Shown: one piece after another, positions 1 through 7,559 of the stretch | Position numbering within the stretch: position 1 is the first letter of the stretch | Layout: each line of letters opens with the position of its first letter | Source: Sphaerotilus mobilis | GTDB taxonomy: Bacteria; Pseudomonadota; Gammaproteobacteria; Burkholderiales; Burkholderiaceae_C | Direction of reading: 5' to 3' | DNA: 64,000 nt | NCBI RefSeq assembly: GCF_004216565.1 | Contig: NZ_SGWV01000008.1 | Coordinates: forward strand, 1 to 64,000 | Translations under genes and position numbers: made by a program | Notes under the pieces: model-generated | Database searches by the model: none | What the model was told of the DNA's origin: nothing | Seen by the model: only the letters and a program-made list of their open reading frames with translations

Positions 1-110
1 AACGTTTGGAACGGCCAGAGCGACACGCGGCGGCAAGAAACCGAGGCCGGACGCGCCAGCGTGTGAAGTTGGGCAGCATCGGTGAACAGCGTGAGCGGCT
101 CGGTTTTCAT
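1..110 (-). CDS. Second integron cassette ORF, partial (runs off the window)
   Basis: An open frame starts with ATG at 110-108 and stays open for 36 codons to the window edge, so only the N-terminus is visible. It begins MKTEPLTLFTDAAQ and I do not recognise the family. It starts 34 bases past the cassette junction at 149/150, the usual spacing for a cassette ORF, and it points away from the integrase like the cassette before it. Calling it a gene rests mainly on this position. No function can be given. Confidence 0.45.
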   Translation of the reverse strand, partial: MKTEPLTLFTDAAQLHTLARPASVSCRRVSLWPFQT

Positions 111-143
111 GATTGACGCGGTTCGGGCATGAATGGGCGAGTG

Positions 144-200
144 GCCTAACGTCTGAATTCAGCGGACGCCGAAGGCGTCCGCTGCAATGATGGGTTGGGC
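144..200 (-). other. attC recombination site of the first integron cassette
   Basis: Read on the minus strand, the site opens with GCCCAAC (200-194) and closes with GTTAGGC (150-144). These match the R'' (RYYYAAC) and R' (GTTRRRY) boxes of attC sites. Between them is an 11-bp perfect stem (160-170 with 174-184) around a three-base loop. The folded bottom strand is what IntI recombines. The 57-base length is typical of short attC sites. The predicted crossover lies between G150 and T149. Identification is from consensus boxes plus the palindrome, without a covariance search. Confidence 0.85.
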
Positions 201-215
201 ATCAGAGAGCGCCAC

Positions 216-656
216 CTAGAAGCGGCAGGCCAAGACATGGACTGAACTCTCATGGACATACTCGGCCTTCCAATAGTGCGGGTCATTGATTTCGCGAAGA
301 ACGACGCCCGTTGGCAACGCGGCCGGTTTCGCCAGGAATGGCTTCCCGAGCATGACAAAGATGCTTCCCGGCTGTGGCCACTCCTCGGCAGTTTCAACAA
401 CGACGTTTCCAAGAGCCAGTTCCGCTTGAAGTAGCGCGCGAAGCGGCTCCTGGAGTCGCAGCAGTCGGGCGGCCTTAAGTTCAGCTGCGGCCGCGCCGCT
501 TGGCACGGGGACGGCTCGCGCTGCAAGCTCGGGACTCAGCGGATAGGTCGGCGAATTCCTCTTACTGCATGAGAGGCAAAGGCCGGCGTTCGCAACGAGT
601 GTTTCGCCGAGAGCGAGTCGGCCGCATTGTGGGCAAGAGCGCCGAACGGAATTCAT
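216..656 (-). CDS. Gene-cassette protein with N-terminal zinc ribbon, unknown function
   Basis: A 146-residue protein from ATG at 656; a TTG at 665 is a less likely start. Near the N-terminus two CxxC pairs (CPQCG and CLSC, about 15 residues apart) form a probable zinc ribbon. The middle is alanine- and leucine-rich and helical, and the C-terminus has a few aromatic residues. No known domain beyond the zinc ribbon is recognised. The gene fills the segment between attI and the first attC, so it is the first cassette of the integron and the one best placed for expression from an attI-side promoter. The cassette (708 down to 150) is 559 bp. Confidence 0.65.
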   Translation of the reverse strand: MNSVRRSCPQCGRLALGETLVANAGLCLSCSKRNSPTYPLSPELAARAVPVPSGAAAAELKAARLLRLQEPLRALLQAELALGNVVVETAEEWPQPGSIFVMLGKPFLAKPAALPTGVVLREINDPHYWKAEYVHESSVHVLACRF

Positions 657-665
657 GATGCTCAA

Positions 666-855
666 CGTCGTTTAGGGGACATGGTGTAGGGATTGCTCTG
701 CAGCCTAACGCGCAGTCCCGGTGTCGCCCACGCGCGGATGCTAGCGCCCTCGGTCCCAGGTGAACAGCCCCCTTTGGGGCCCTCTTCAAGGTGATGGGGG
801 ACGGTGAATAGGCCGCCTAAATTGGTCCGTCTGCATTGAAGCTCCTAGGACGTCC
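666..855 (-). other. Integron attI region and intI leader
   Basis: The 190 bases between the first cassette ORF and intI hold the expected attI site. On the minus strand a GTTAGGC core lies at 709-703, the same core as closes the attC at 150-144, so the first cassette spans 708 to 150. The rest, to 855, should hold the second integrase-binding site, the intI promoter and possibly a cassette promoter, but I cannot place these from sequence alone. No LexA-type operator was seen. The core identity is observed; the attI assignment follows from the known layout of integrons. Confidence 0.65.
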
Positions 856-1848
856 ATGAGCGATAACCCGAGCACCTCGGCGGTGACGACTAAACCGAAG
901 CTGCTGACGCTGCTTCGGCAGGCGATCCGTGTCCGGCAATATGCCCTGCGCACCGAGGAGGTGTATGTCGGCTGGGCTCGGCGCTATATTCATTTTCATG
1001 GGCTGCGTCATCCACAAGATTTAGGAGGACCGGAGGTGACGGCCTTCCTGACGCATCTGGCGTCGGAGCGCAACGTCAGTGCGTCGACACAGTCGCAGGC
1101 GCGGGCCGCCTTGTTGTTCTTGTATCGGGAGGTGCTCGGCGTCGATCTGCCGTGGCTGGACGAGGTGGTGATCGCCAAGCCTTCGCGGCATCTGCCGGTC
1201 GTGTTGACGCCTCGTGAGGTCGAGCGGCTGCTCAATGAGCTGAGCGGTGCGCAGTGGTTGGTGGCGGCTTTGCTGTATGGCACCGGCATGCGCTTGCTCG
1301 AAGGCTTGCGGCTGCGGGTCAAGGATGTGGAGTTCACGCGCCGGGAATGCGTGGTGCGCGATGGCAAGGGTGGCAAGGACCGGGTGACCGTCCTGCCGGA
1401 GAACCTGATCGGTCCTTTGCAGCAGCAACTGGTCAGCGCCAAGGTGCAACACGAGCGGGACCTGGCGGCGGGTCTGCCGGGGGTGTGGCTGCCCGATGCC
1501 TTGGCGGTGAAATATCCGGCCGCGCCCAGGGTCTGGGGCTGGCAGTGGGTGTTCCCGAGTCCTGCAACCAGCACGGATCCGCGCAGCGGTGTCGAGCGGC
1601 GACATCACCTGCATGAGCAGTCGGTGCAGCGCGCGGTGTCGCTGGCCGCCCGGCGGGCGGGGGTGGACAAGCCGGTGTCGCCGCATGTGCTGCGCCATTC
1701 CTTTGCGACGCATCTGCTGCAGGCCGGCTACGACATCCGCACGGTGCAGGAACTGCTGGGCCATGCGGACGTGCGCACGACCATGATCTACACACATGTG
1801 CTGAACCGGGGCGGGCGCGGGGTGCGCAGTCCGCTCGACAGCTTCTGA
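856..1848 (+). CDS. intI: Integron integrase IntI (tyrosine recombinase)
   Basis: Site-specific recombinase that inserts and excises gene cassettes at attI and attC. The 330-residue protein has an N-terminal SAM-like core-binding domain (about 15-100) and a tyrosine recombinase catalytic domain. Catalytic residues are all present: R146 (TGMRLLEG), K171, H277 and R280 (SPHVLRHSF), H303 (LLGHADV) and Y312. The IntI-specific insert, absent from XerC/D, is present at about 213-245 with the KYP and WGWQWVFPS signatures. Start ATG 856 gives the normal family length. It diverges from the cassettes, the canonical integron layout. Nothing suggests truncation, so it is probably active. Confidence 0.95.
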   Translation: MSDNPSTSAVTTKPKLLTLLRQAIRVRQYALRTEEVYVGWARRYIHFHGLRHPQDLGGPEVTAFLTHLASERNVSASTQSQARAALLFLYREVLGVDLPWLDEVVIAKPSRHLPVVLTPREVERLLNELSGAQWLVAALLYGTGMRLLEGLRLRVKDVEFTRRECVVRDGKGGKDRVTVLPENLIGPLQQQLVSAKVQHERDLAAGLPGVWLPDALAVKYPAAPRVWGWQWVFPSPATSTDPRSGVERRHHLHEQSVQRAVSLAARRAGVDKPVSPHVLRHSFATHLLQAGYDIRTVQELLGHADVRTTMIYTHVLNRGGRGVRSPLDSF

Positions 1849-1918
1849 ACCCGGGTGCTGCGTCCACATGCCTGCGCCGTGAGCCTTGCGTGGCGATGTG
1901 CGGCATGTCCCGCAGGCG

Positions 1919-2314
1919 TCAATGTGCCAGCCAGGCGCGTGACAGACACCAGGCGCCAAAACCCAGCATGGGGACGAAGGTGAGGATCATCCCCAGCGCC
2001 CGGGGCAGGCCCCAGCCCTTGAGGACCAGGATGGCGGCGTGCATGAGTCTGCCGATCAGCAACGAGGCGCCGCCAGCCCACAACATCCACGCAGGCGCGC
2101 CGGTGGCTTCCGAGGCCGCCATCGCCAGCAGCACGATGGGGACGGTTTCCGTGTAGTTGCCGTGCGCCCGCATGCGACGCAAGAGCGTCTGGTCACCGCC
2201 GTCGAAGAACTGGATACCGGTGATCGCGCGCCGCAAGCCCACCATCACGGTGAGTGGAATCTGCAGCAGGGCAAAGATGCCGATGAACACGGCTGAGATC
2301 GGGATGCTTTGCAT
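1919..2314 (-). CDS. MAPEG family membrane protein
   Basis: A 131-residue protein with four predicted membrane helices: near the N-terminus, around residues 55-70, around 75-95 and at the C-terminus. The pattern GLRRAITGIQFFDGGD followed by RMRAHGNYTETVP matches the MAPEG family (membrane-associated proteins in eicosanoid and glutathione metabolism; bacterial YecN/COG3788 branch). The RAHGNYTE segment carries the usual glutathione-site Arg/Asn/Glu. It stands alone between intI and the ammonium channel. A glutathione-dependent role is known for eukaryotic relatives; the bacterial substrate is not known. Confidence 0.8.
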   Translation of the reverse strand: MQSIPISAVFIGIFALLQIPLTVMVGLRRAITGIQFFDGGDQTLLRRMRAHGNYTETVPIVLLAMAASEATGAPAWMLWAGGASLLIGRLMHAAILVLKGWGLPRALGMILTFVPMLGFGAWCLSRAWLAH

Positions 2315-2519
2315 GGTGTTTCCTGGGGGATGTTTGTGCGGTCGGCATCAAACACCACTTGCTCCGGGCATGCAATCTTCCTTGCGGATTGGCGTGTGTC
2401 GGTTGCGCCTGGCGAGATCACAGATCGAAGGCCGGAGGGCCCCTCGCGGTTCAGAGATCGGCAGGCCGGCCCGCAATTTGCAACATCCGGCCAGCCCTCC
2501 ACTCCCGCTCGCCCGCCCC

Positions 2520-3737
2520 ATGCCCACCCTCGACACTGGCAACACCGCCTGGATGCTGGTTGCCACCGTGCTGGTGCTGTTGATGACCTTGCCCGGTCTG
2601 GCGCTGTTCTATGCCGGCATGGTGCGCAAGAAGAACCTGTTGGCGACGATGGCGCAGGTGCTGGCGACGTGTGCGCTGGTCTCGTTGCTGTGGTGTGCGG
2701 TGGGCTACAGCCTGGCGTTCCGGCCGGGCAATGGCTGGTTGGGGGACTTCGGGGCCGTGTGGCTGGGGACGCTGGCGATGGATCTGGCGCAGGGGCAGGC
2801 CAGTGTTCATGCGCTGGCGCCGACGGTGCCGGAGTCGGTGTTCGTGATGTATCAGCTGAGCTTCGCGGTGATCACGCCTGCCCTGATCGTGGGCGCGTTT
2901 GCTGAACGCATGCGCTTTGCCGCCCTGTTGTGGTTCATGGGCCTGTGGTCGCTGGTGGTTTATGCGCCGGTGGCGCACTGGGTCTGGGGGCCCGGTGGAT
3001 GGCTCGGGGCGCTGGGGGCGCTGGACTTTGCCGGGGGCACCGTCGTGCATGTCAACGCGGGTGTGGCCGGGCTGGTGGCGGCCGCGATCCTGGGGCGGCG
3101 GCTGGGCTATGGCGAGGTGCCGCTGATGCCGGCCAACCTGGGCTGGACGCTGACCGGCGCGGGCCTGCTGTGGGTCGGCTGGATGGGCTTCAACGGCGGC
3201 TCGGCGATGGCCGCCGATGGGCGGGCGGGCATCGCGATCCTGAACACGCAGATGGCCGCCGCCGCCGGCACGCTGGCCTGGATGGCGGCGGAATGGCTGG
3301 TGCGGGGCACGCCGACGCTGCTGGGCCTGTGCAGTGGCGCGATCGGCGGGCTGGTGGCGGTGACGCCGGCCTCGGGCTATGTGACGCCGGCCTCGGCGGC
3401 ACTGATCGGTGCGCTGGCGGGTGTCGCCTGCTACTGGGGCGCCACGGGCCTGAAACGGATGCTGGGGGCGGACGACAGCCTGGACGTGTTCGGCGTGCAT
3501 GGCGTGGCGGGCCTGCTGGGGGCCTTGCTGACCGGCGTGCTGGCCGATCCGCGCATCGGCGGCGTCAGCGGCTCGCTGCTCGCGCAGGCGACTGCCGTGG
3601 GGGCCGTCGCGCTCTACAGCGCGGTGGCAACGGCCGCGATCCTGTGGCTGATCGGCGCGACGCTGGGTCTGCGGGTCAATGCGCGACAGGAACACGCCGG
3701 GCTGGACCTGAGCCAGCACGGCGAACGGGTCGAGTGA
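2520..3737 (+). CDS. amtB: Ammonium transporter (Amt/MEP/Rh family)
   Basis: A 405-residue integral membrane protein with about 11 helices, which conducts NH3 across the inner membrane. Family signatures are clear: NTAWMLVATVLVLLMTLPGLA at the N-terminus, the conserved FAGGTVVHVNAG with the first pore histidine, and FGVHGVAGLLGALLTG with the second. ATG 2520 is chosen because the N-terminus then aligns with Amt proteins; the open frame extends far upstream without homology. No glnK-type PII gene lies beside it, unlike many proteobacterial loci. The 205-base leader from 2315 shows no sigma-54 promoter with correct spacing. Confidence 0.93.
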   Translation: MPTLDTGNTAWMLVATVLVLLMTLPGLALFYAGMVRKKNLLATMAQVLATCALVSLLWCAVGYSLAFRPGNGWLGDFGAVWLGTLAMDLAQGQASVHALAPTVPESVFVMYQLSFAVITPALIVGAFAERMRFAALLWFMGLWSLVVYAPVAHWVWGPGGWLGALGALDFAGGTVVHVNAGVAGLVAAAILGRRLGYGEVPLMPANLGWTLTGAGLLWVGWMGFNGGSAMAADGRAGIAILNTQMAAAAGTLAWMAAEWLVRGTPTLLGLCSGAIGGLVAVTPASGYVTPASAALIGALAGVACYWGATGLKRMLGADDSLDVFGVHGVAGLLGALLTGVLADPRIGGVSGSLLAQATAVGAVALYSAVATAAILWLIGATLGLRVNARQEHAGLDLSQHGERVE

Positions 3738-3769
3738 CCCGCAGCAGCACGACAAGGACGGCAAGCAAC

Positions 3770-4159
3770 ATGGCCCTGATCAACGACCCCACCCCGGCAC
3801 GCCTGAGCGAGAGCGACAAGCTCGGCATCGCCGCGCATCTGCATGTGGCGATGCGCCGCAAGATCGGTCGGGTGACCGATGTGGAATGGCTGGTGCGCGA
3901 CGCGACCTATGCGCGCGAGGTCATCCGCATCGCGCTGGCCGAACGCGATCACCCCGAGTTGCAGGGCTGGGCGCTCAAGCTGCAGGCCGCCCTTTTTCCG
4001 CCAACGTCAACGCAGACGCAGACGCAGACGCAGACGCCGACCCGCACGGCGCAGGCCGCCAACAGCGGCCCGATGCCGCTGGATGCCAACGCGGGAGCGG
4101 ACGCACCCCTGCGGCCGGCGCAGGGGCTGCTGGGGCGTTATGTGGGCGGCTTGCGCTGA
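3770..4159 (+). CDS. Uncharacterised protein with TQ-repeat linker
   Basis: A 129-residue soluble protein starting ATG 3770, 32 bases after the ammonium channel. Residues 10-75 (TPARLSESDKLGIAAHLHV to LQGWALKLQ) are compact and helical and resemble short uncharacterised Burkholderiales proteins. Then follows a low-complexity linker encoded by a hexanucleotide repeat (TQTQTQTQT) and a tail ending GLLGRYVGGLR. No catalytic motif is visible. It may be cotranscribed with the upstream channel, but nothing shows a functional link. Confidence 0.65.
   Translation: MALINDPTPARLSESDKLGIAAHLHVAMRRKIGRVTDVEWLVRDATYAREVIRIALAERDHPELQGWALKLQAALFPPTSTQTQTQTQTPTRTAQAANSGPMPLDANAGADAPLRPAQGLLGRYVGGLR
4010..4036 (+). 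repeat. In-frame hexanucleotide tandem repeat (ACGCAG)n
   Basis: Four and a half perfect copies of ACGCAG, followed by a degenerate ACGCCG copy, encode alternating Thr and Gln in the linker of the surrounding gene. A six-base unit changes the linker length but never the frame, so slippage would give length variants rather than on/off switching. Confidence 0.85.
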
Positions 4160-4300
4160 TCGGCCCGAGCGCGTCGTGGCGTGCCGGTTGTGAACAAGTC
4201 GAGCCTAATCCGGTCGATGTGAAACCGGCCGGTGGGCATCACCGGCGCCTCGCCGCACACTCTGGCGACAGCCACATGGCGTGGTCGGAGGGAGTCAGCG

Positions 4301-4660
4301 ATGGCGGAGAACAACACAGGCCCGGCGGGCACGGCAGGCACGGCCGGCAGCACCGGCGCTTCGGTGGCGGACCAGAACCGGCAACTGGTCGAGACGGCGA
4401 TGGACGCGCTGGATCGGCTGCTGCGCCTGTTCCAGGTCGAACGCATCGTCTATCTGGTGCTGACCGGGGTGTCCTTCGTGATGCTGCTAGCAGCGGGCTA
4501 CATGATCGTCACGACCGAGAAGGCCGACACGACCAGCCTGGTCGCGGTGTTCGGCAGCACCGGTCTGGTGACGGCGTCGTCGGCCCGCATCAGCCATTTC
4601 TTCAACCGGGCCTTCACCTTGGTGGAGAGCCTGATCAGCAACCTGAGCAAACATGGATGA
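4301..4660 (+). CDS. Small membrane protein of unknown function
   Basis: A 119-residue protein from ATG 4301, which has a purine-rich GGAGG about 10 bases upstream; a longer frame from 4232 lacks this. The N-terminal 20 residues are Gly/Thr/Ala-rich. Next comes an amphipathic helix (VETAMDALDRLLRLFQVER), then two hydrophobic segments (about residues 50-68 and 75-90). The C-terminus is helical. It ends 8 bases inside the next gene, implying translational coupling. I do not recognise the family. Two membrane helices between helical arms could suit a membrane scaffold, but that is only inference. Confidence 0.6.
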   Translation: MAENNTGPAGTAGTAGSTGASVADQNRQLVETAMDALDRLLRLFQVERIVYLVLTGVSFVMLLAAGYMIVTTEKADTTSLVAVFGSTGLVTASSARISHFFNRAFTLVESLISNLSKHG

Positions 4661-5417
4661 CGCCCAGATCGCGTCGACGCTGAGCGAGCTGCAGCGTTCG
4701 TCGAAGACCTCGCTGGGCATGGTCCTGCTGGGCGCTGCCTGCCTGATCGGTGCGCTGGTCTACAGCGCCACGCGGCTGGCGCCGCTGGAGGCTCGTCTGG
4801 CCGAGATGGATGTGAAGCTTGCGGAGCGGCAGGTCCTGCTTGAACAGGCCGATGCCCGCCTGAAGCAGACGGTCGACTCCTTCGAGCTGTTCCAGGTGGG
4901 CACGCGCTTCCTGATCAACCGGCAGTACCCCGAGGCCCTGGCCGCCTTGGAGGAATACACGCAGCGTTTCCCCGACAGCAGCGAGGCACACGGCATCCTG
5001 GGCTATGCGCAGCTGCGTCAGGCCCTGTTCCTGACGGCAGAGGCCAAGGGCGCTGCGCCGGGTGCGGAGGTGCCTCGGGCGCTGGCCGCATCCGAACAGC
5101 ATCTGCGCCGTGCGATCGAACTGGCGCAAGGCCGGCCTGATCAGGTCGTGCGGCCCTGGCCGGCCTACAACCTGTCGCTGCTGCTGATGCAGACCGGCCG
5201 CAAGGAGGAGGCGCTGCGCAACGTCACCGATCTGCTCAAGGCCGATCCGGGCATGGTGCGTTGGCTGTGTGGCGATGGTCAGTTCCGCCCCATGCGGCTG
5301 GATGCGGCGCTGGCCGACCGGTTTGTCGAGCAGGTCGAAGCGGCGGCGCGCAGCCAGTCGCTGTCCGAATGCTGGGTGACGAAGGCGCCTGTGGCCAAGG
5401 TCAAGCCCAAGGCCTGA
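4653..5417 (+). CDS. Membrane-anchored TPR-like protein, unknown function
   Basis: A 254-residue protein overlapping the previous gene by 8 bases. It has a short cytoplasmic start, one membrane helix (about 21-41), a coiled coil (about 43-72, rich in E/A/L) and a helical repeat region. In that region FLINRQYPEALAALEEYTQRFPDS and the AYNLSLLLMQTGRKEEAL stretch look like TPR units. The tail has two cysteines and ends Lys-rich. TPR domains bind partner proteins; the coupled small membrane protein upstream is the obvious candidate. The function is unknown. Confidence 0.65.
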   Translation: MDDAQIASTLSELQRSSKTSLGMVLLGAACLIGALVYSATRLAPLEARLAEMDVKLAERQVLLEQADARLKQTVDSFELFQVGTRFLINRQYPEALAALEEYTQRFPDSSEAHGILGYAQLRQALFLTAEAKGAAPGAEVPRALAASEQHLRRAIELAQGRPDQVVRPWPAYNLSLLLMQTGRKEEALRNVTDLLKADPGMVRWLCGDGQFRPMRLDAALADRFVEQVEAAARSQSLSECWVTKAPVAKVKPKA

Positions 5418-5544
5418 GTCCAGCGCACGGCGCACGGCCGGTTGCAGCCGCCCGCCCGGCGGTGACAATGCCGGCTGGCCTGCGCCATGCCGTGAGCGGC
5501 GGCGCACACGGCGATCATGCCGACGACCGACGACCCCTCCCGCG

Positions 5545-6513
5545 ATGTCCGAACCTTCCAACCGCGACCCCCGCGCAGCCCTTGCCGACGAGCCGGGTGC
5601 CTTGCCCGAACTGGGCACCGGCATCGACCATTTCCCCTCGCCGGCCAGCATCACGCCGGTCGACGAACACCTGATGCGCCTGGCGCTGGACCAGGCGCTG
5701 AACGCCCACCTGGCGGGCGAGGTGCCGGTCGGGGCGGTCATCGTGCAGCACACCGCCGATGGCCCGAAGGTGCTGGCCACGGGCTACAACCGGCCGATCA
5801 CGACACACGATCCGACCGCCCACGCCGAACTGGTGGCCTTGCGCCACGCGGCCGCGCTGGTCGAGAACTACCGGCTGCCGGATTGCGAGCTCTATGTGAC
5901 GCTCGAACCGTGTCCGATGTGCGCGATGGCGCTGCTGCACGCGCGCTTCAAGCGGGTGGTCTTCGGTGCCCGCGACCCGAAGACCGGCGCGGCCGGATCG
6001 GTGGTCGACCTGTTCGGCCTGAACCAGCTCAACCACCACACCGCCGTGGTCGGTGGCGTGCTGGAAGAGCCTTGCGGCCGGGTGCTGCGCGACTTCTTCG
6101 CCGAGCGCCGGGCCCAGCAGAAGGCCGAGCGCCTGGCGCGTGTGGCCGAGGGCATGACCGGCACGTCACACGACCGTGAGCCCGAGGCCGATGCCCCGGT
6201 CGGCCTGGTGCATGCGCCCATCGTCGGCCACCCGGCGGCGACGCCGCTGCAGCCTGCCAGCGCGGATGTCGACTACGGCGGCCATCCGCCCGGTCCGCCC
6301 CACAGCACGCGCGAGAACGACACGCTGACCTTCACGCTGCCCGAGGTGATCGAGGACCCCTCGCTGCCGGTCACCCAGCTCGCGCCGCTCGAACCGATGC
6401 CGCTGCCCGATGTGGCCGAGGCGACCCTGACGCAGCTGGGCGGGCTCAGCGCCTTCGCGGGCCTCGATGCCCTGGGGCCCGACAAGGACCGCGGGCCTGG
6501 CACGCGGGCATGA
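5545..6513 (+). CDS. tadA: tRNA adenosine(34) deaminase TadA with long C-terminal extension
   Basis: Deaminates adenosine-34 to inosine in the anticodon of tRNA-Arg(ACG). The core (about residues 40-195) shows the zinc-binding HAE (TAHAELVAL) and PCxxC (LEPCPMCAMAL) motifs and the TadA-type GAAGSVVDL loop. Most TadA proteins have about 150-170 residues; this one has 322. It carries an N-terminal extension of about 40 residues and an acidic, Pro-rich C-terminal extension of about 115 residues with no recognised domain. An internal start near residue 45 is possible but would not explain the C-terminus. A hairpin terminator follows. Confidence 0.92.
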   Translation: MSEPSNRDPRAALADEPGALPELGTGIDHFPSPASITPVDEHLMRLALDQALNAHLAGEVPVGAVIVQHTADGPKVLATGYNRPITTHDPTAHAELVALRHAAALVENYRLPDCELYVTLEPCPMCAMALLHARFKRVVFGARDPKTGAAGSVVDLFGLNQLNHHTAVVGGVLEEPCGRVLRDFFAERRAQQKAERLARVAEGMTGTSHDREPEADAPVGLVHAPIVGHPAATPLQPASADVDYGGHPPGPPHSTRENDTLTFTLPEVIEDPSLPVTQLAPLEPMPLPDVAEATLTQLGGLSAFAGLDALGPDKDRGPGTRA

Positions 6514-6543
6514 GCCCGGGCTGACCACCGTGTCCGTCCCCGC

Positions 6544-6577
6544 CGAGGCCGCGCGTCAGCGGCCTCGTCCGTTTCTT
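6544..6577 (+). terminator. Probable rho-independent terminator after tadA
   Basis: A 9-bp perfect GC-rich stem (6544-6552 with 6559-6567) with a 6-base loop is followed by a short pyrimidine run, TCCGTTTCTT. It lies 30 bases after the tadA stop and ends 20 bases before ldcA. The T-tract is interrupted, so efficiency is uncertain. Confidence 0.55.
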
Positions 6578-6596
6578 GAATCCTGAAAGCCCTTGC

Positions 6597-7547
6597 ATGT
6601 CCGCAGCCACGTCCCCGTCTTCCCGTCCCGACCTGGGCGAGCTGCATGTCTACAGCCCCTCCGGCGTGGTGGCGCAGGCCGCCGTGCTCAAGCGCGCAGC
6701 CAAGCGGCTGGGGCAGGCCGGCTACCGCGTCAGCATCGACGAGGCCGCGCTGGCGCGCCACCAGCGCTTTGCCGGTGACGACGACACGCGCCTGGCCGCG
6801 CTGCACCGCGTCGCCACGGCCGCCCCGCATGTCGCACTGGCCAGCCGGGGCGGCTACGGCCTGACGCGGCTGCTCGACCGGATCGACTGGACACTCATCG
6901 CGCAGGCGGTCGAACGTGGCACGCACTGGGTCGGTCACAGCGACCAGACCGCCCTGCAAGCCGGCCTGCTGGCCCACATCGGCAACAGCCCGAACGCGGT
7001 GACCTGGCATGGCCCGCTGGCCTGTGCCGACTTCGGTGCCAGCGATGCCGACGGCGGGCTGGACGAGGTCACGCCCGACTGCTTCCACGAGGCCGTCAGC
7101 GGCGAGCTGGAGGCGATCGGCTTTCGCGTGCCGGAAGGCCACGACGGCCTGGCCGTGAGCGGCCGGCTCTGGGGCGGCAACCTGTGCGTGCTGACCAGCC
7201 TGCTGGGCACGCCGCACTGGCCCCGGGTGCGCGGCGGCATCCTGTTCCTGGAAGACGTCAACGAGCATCCCTACCGGGTCGAACGCATGCTGCTGCAGCT
7301 GCAGCAGGCGGGTGTGCTGGGGGCGCAGAAGGCGATCTTGCTGGGCGACTTCAGCGGCTGGAAGAAGAGCCCGCTGGACCGGGGCTACAACCTCAAGGCC
7401 ATGGTCGAACACCTGCGCAGCGTCTGCGCGGTGCCGGTGCTGACCGGCCTGCCGGTTGGCCACGGCCGCACCAAGGTCACCTTGCCCTCGGGCCTCAAGG
7501 CGGATCTGGTGGTGCAGGGCCGCGATGCCCTGGTCGCCTGGGGCTGA
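6597..7547 (+). CDS. ldcA: L,D-carboxypeptidase LdcA (peptidase S66)
   Basis: Cytoplasmic peptidase that removes the terminal D-Ala from murein tetrapeptides during cell-wall recycling. The 316-residue frame from ATG 6597 has the S66 landmarks. The nucleophile serine is in the GHSDQTAL segment, the catalytic glutamate in GGILFLEDVNEHPYR and the catalytic histidine in GLPVGHGRTKV. The SRGGYG motif is also present. TTG at 6576 is an alternative start. It lies 12 bases before a four-gene peptide ABC importer, which suggests the importer recovers murein peptides. That link is inferred from context. Confidence 0.92.
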   Translation: MSAATSPSSRPDLGELHVYSPSGVVAQAAVLKRAAKRLGQAGYRVSIDEAALARHQRFAGDDDTRLAALHRVATAAPHVALASRGGYGLTRLLDRIDWTLIAQAVERGTHWVGHSDQTALQAGLLAHIGNSPNAVTWHGPLACADFGASDADGGLDEVTPDCFHEAVSGELEAIGFRVPEGHDGLAVSGRLWGGNLCVLTSLLGTPHWPRVRGGILFLEDVNEHPYRVERMLLQLQQAGVLGAQKAILLGDFSGWKKSPLDRGYNLKAMVEHLRSVCAVPVLTGLPVGHGRTKVTLPSGLKADLVVQGRDALVAWG

Positions 7548-7559
7548 GGCGCGCGTGTG

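Noticed and set aside
2389-2408. A sigma-54-like TTGGC...TTGC element upstream of the ammonium channel gene
   Set aside because: The spacing between the GG and GC elements is two bases too long for a sigma-54 promoter.
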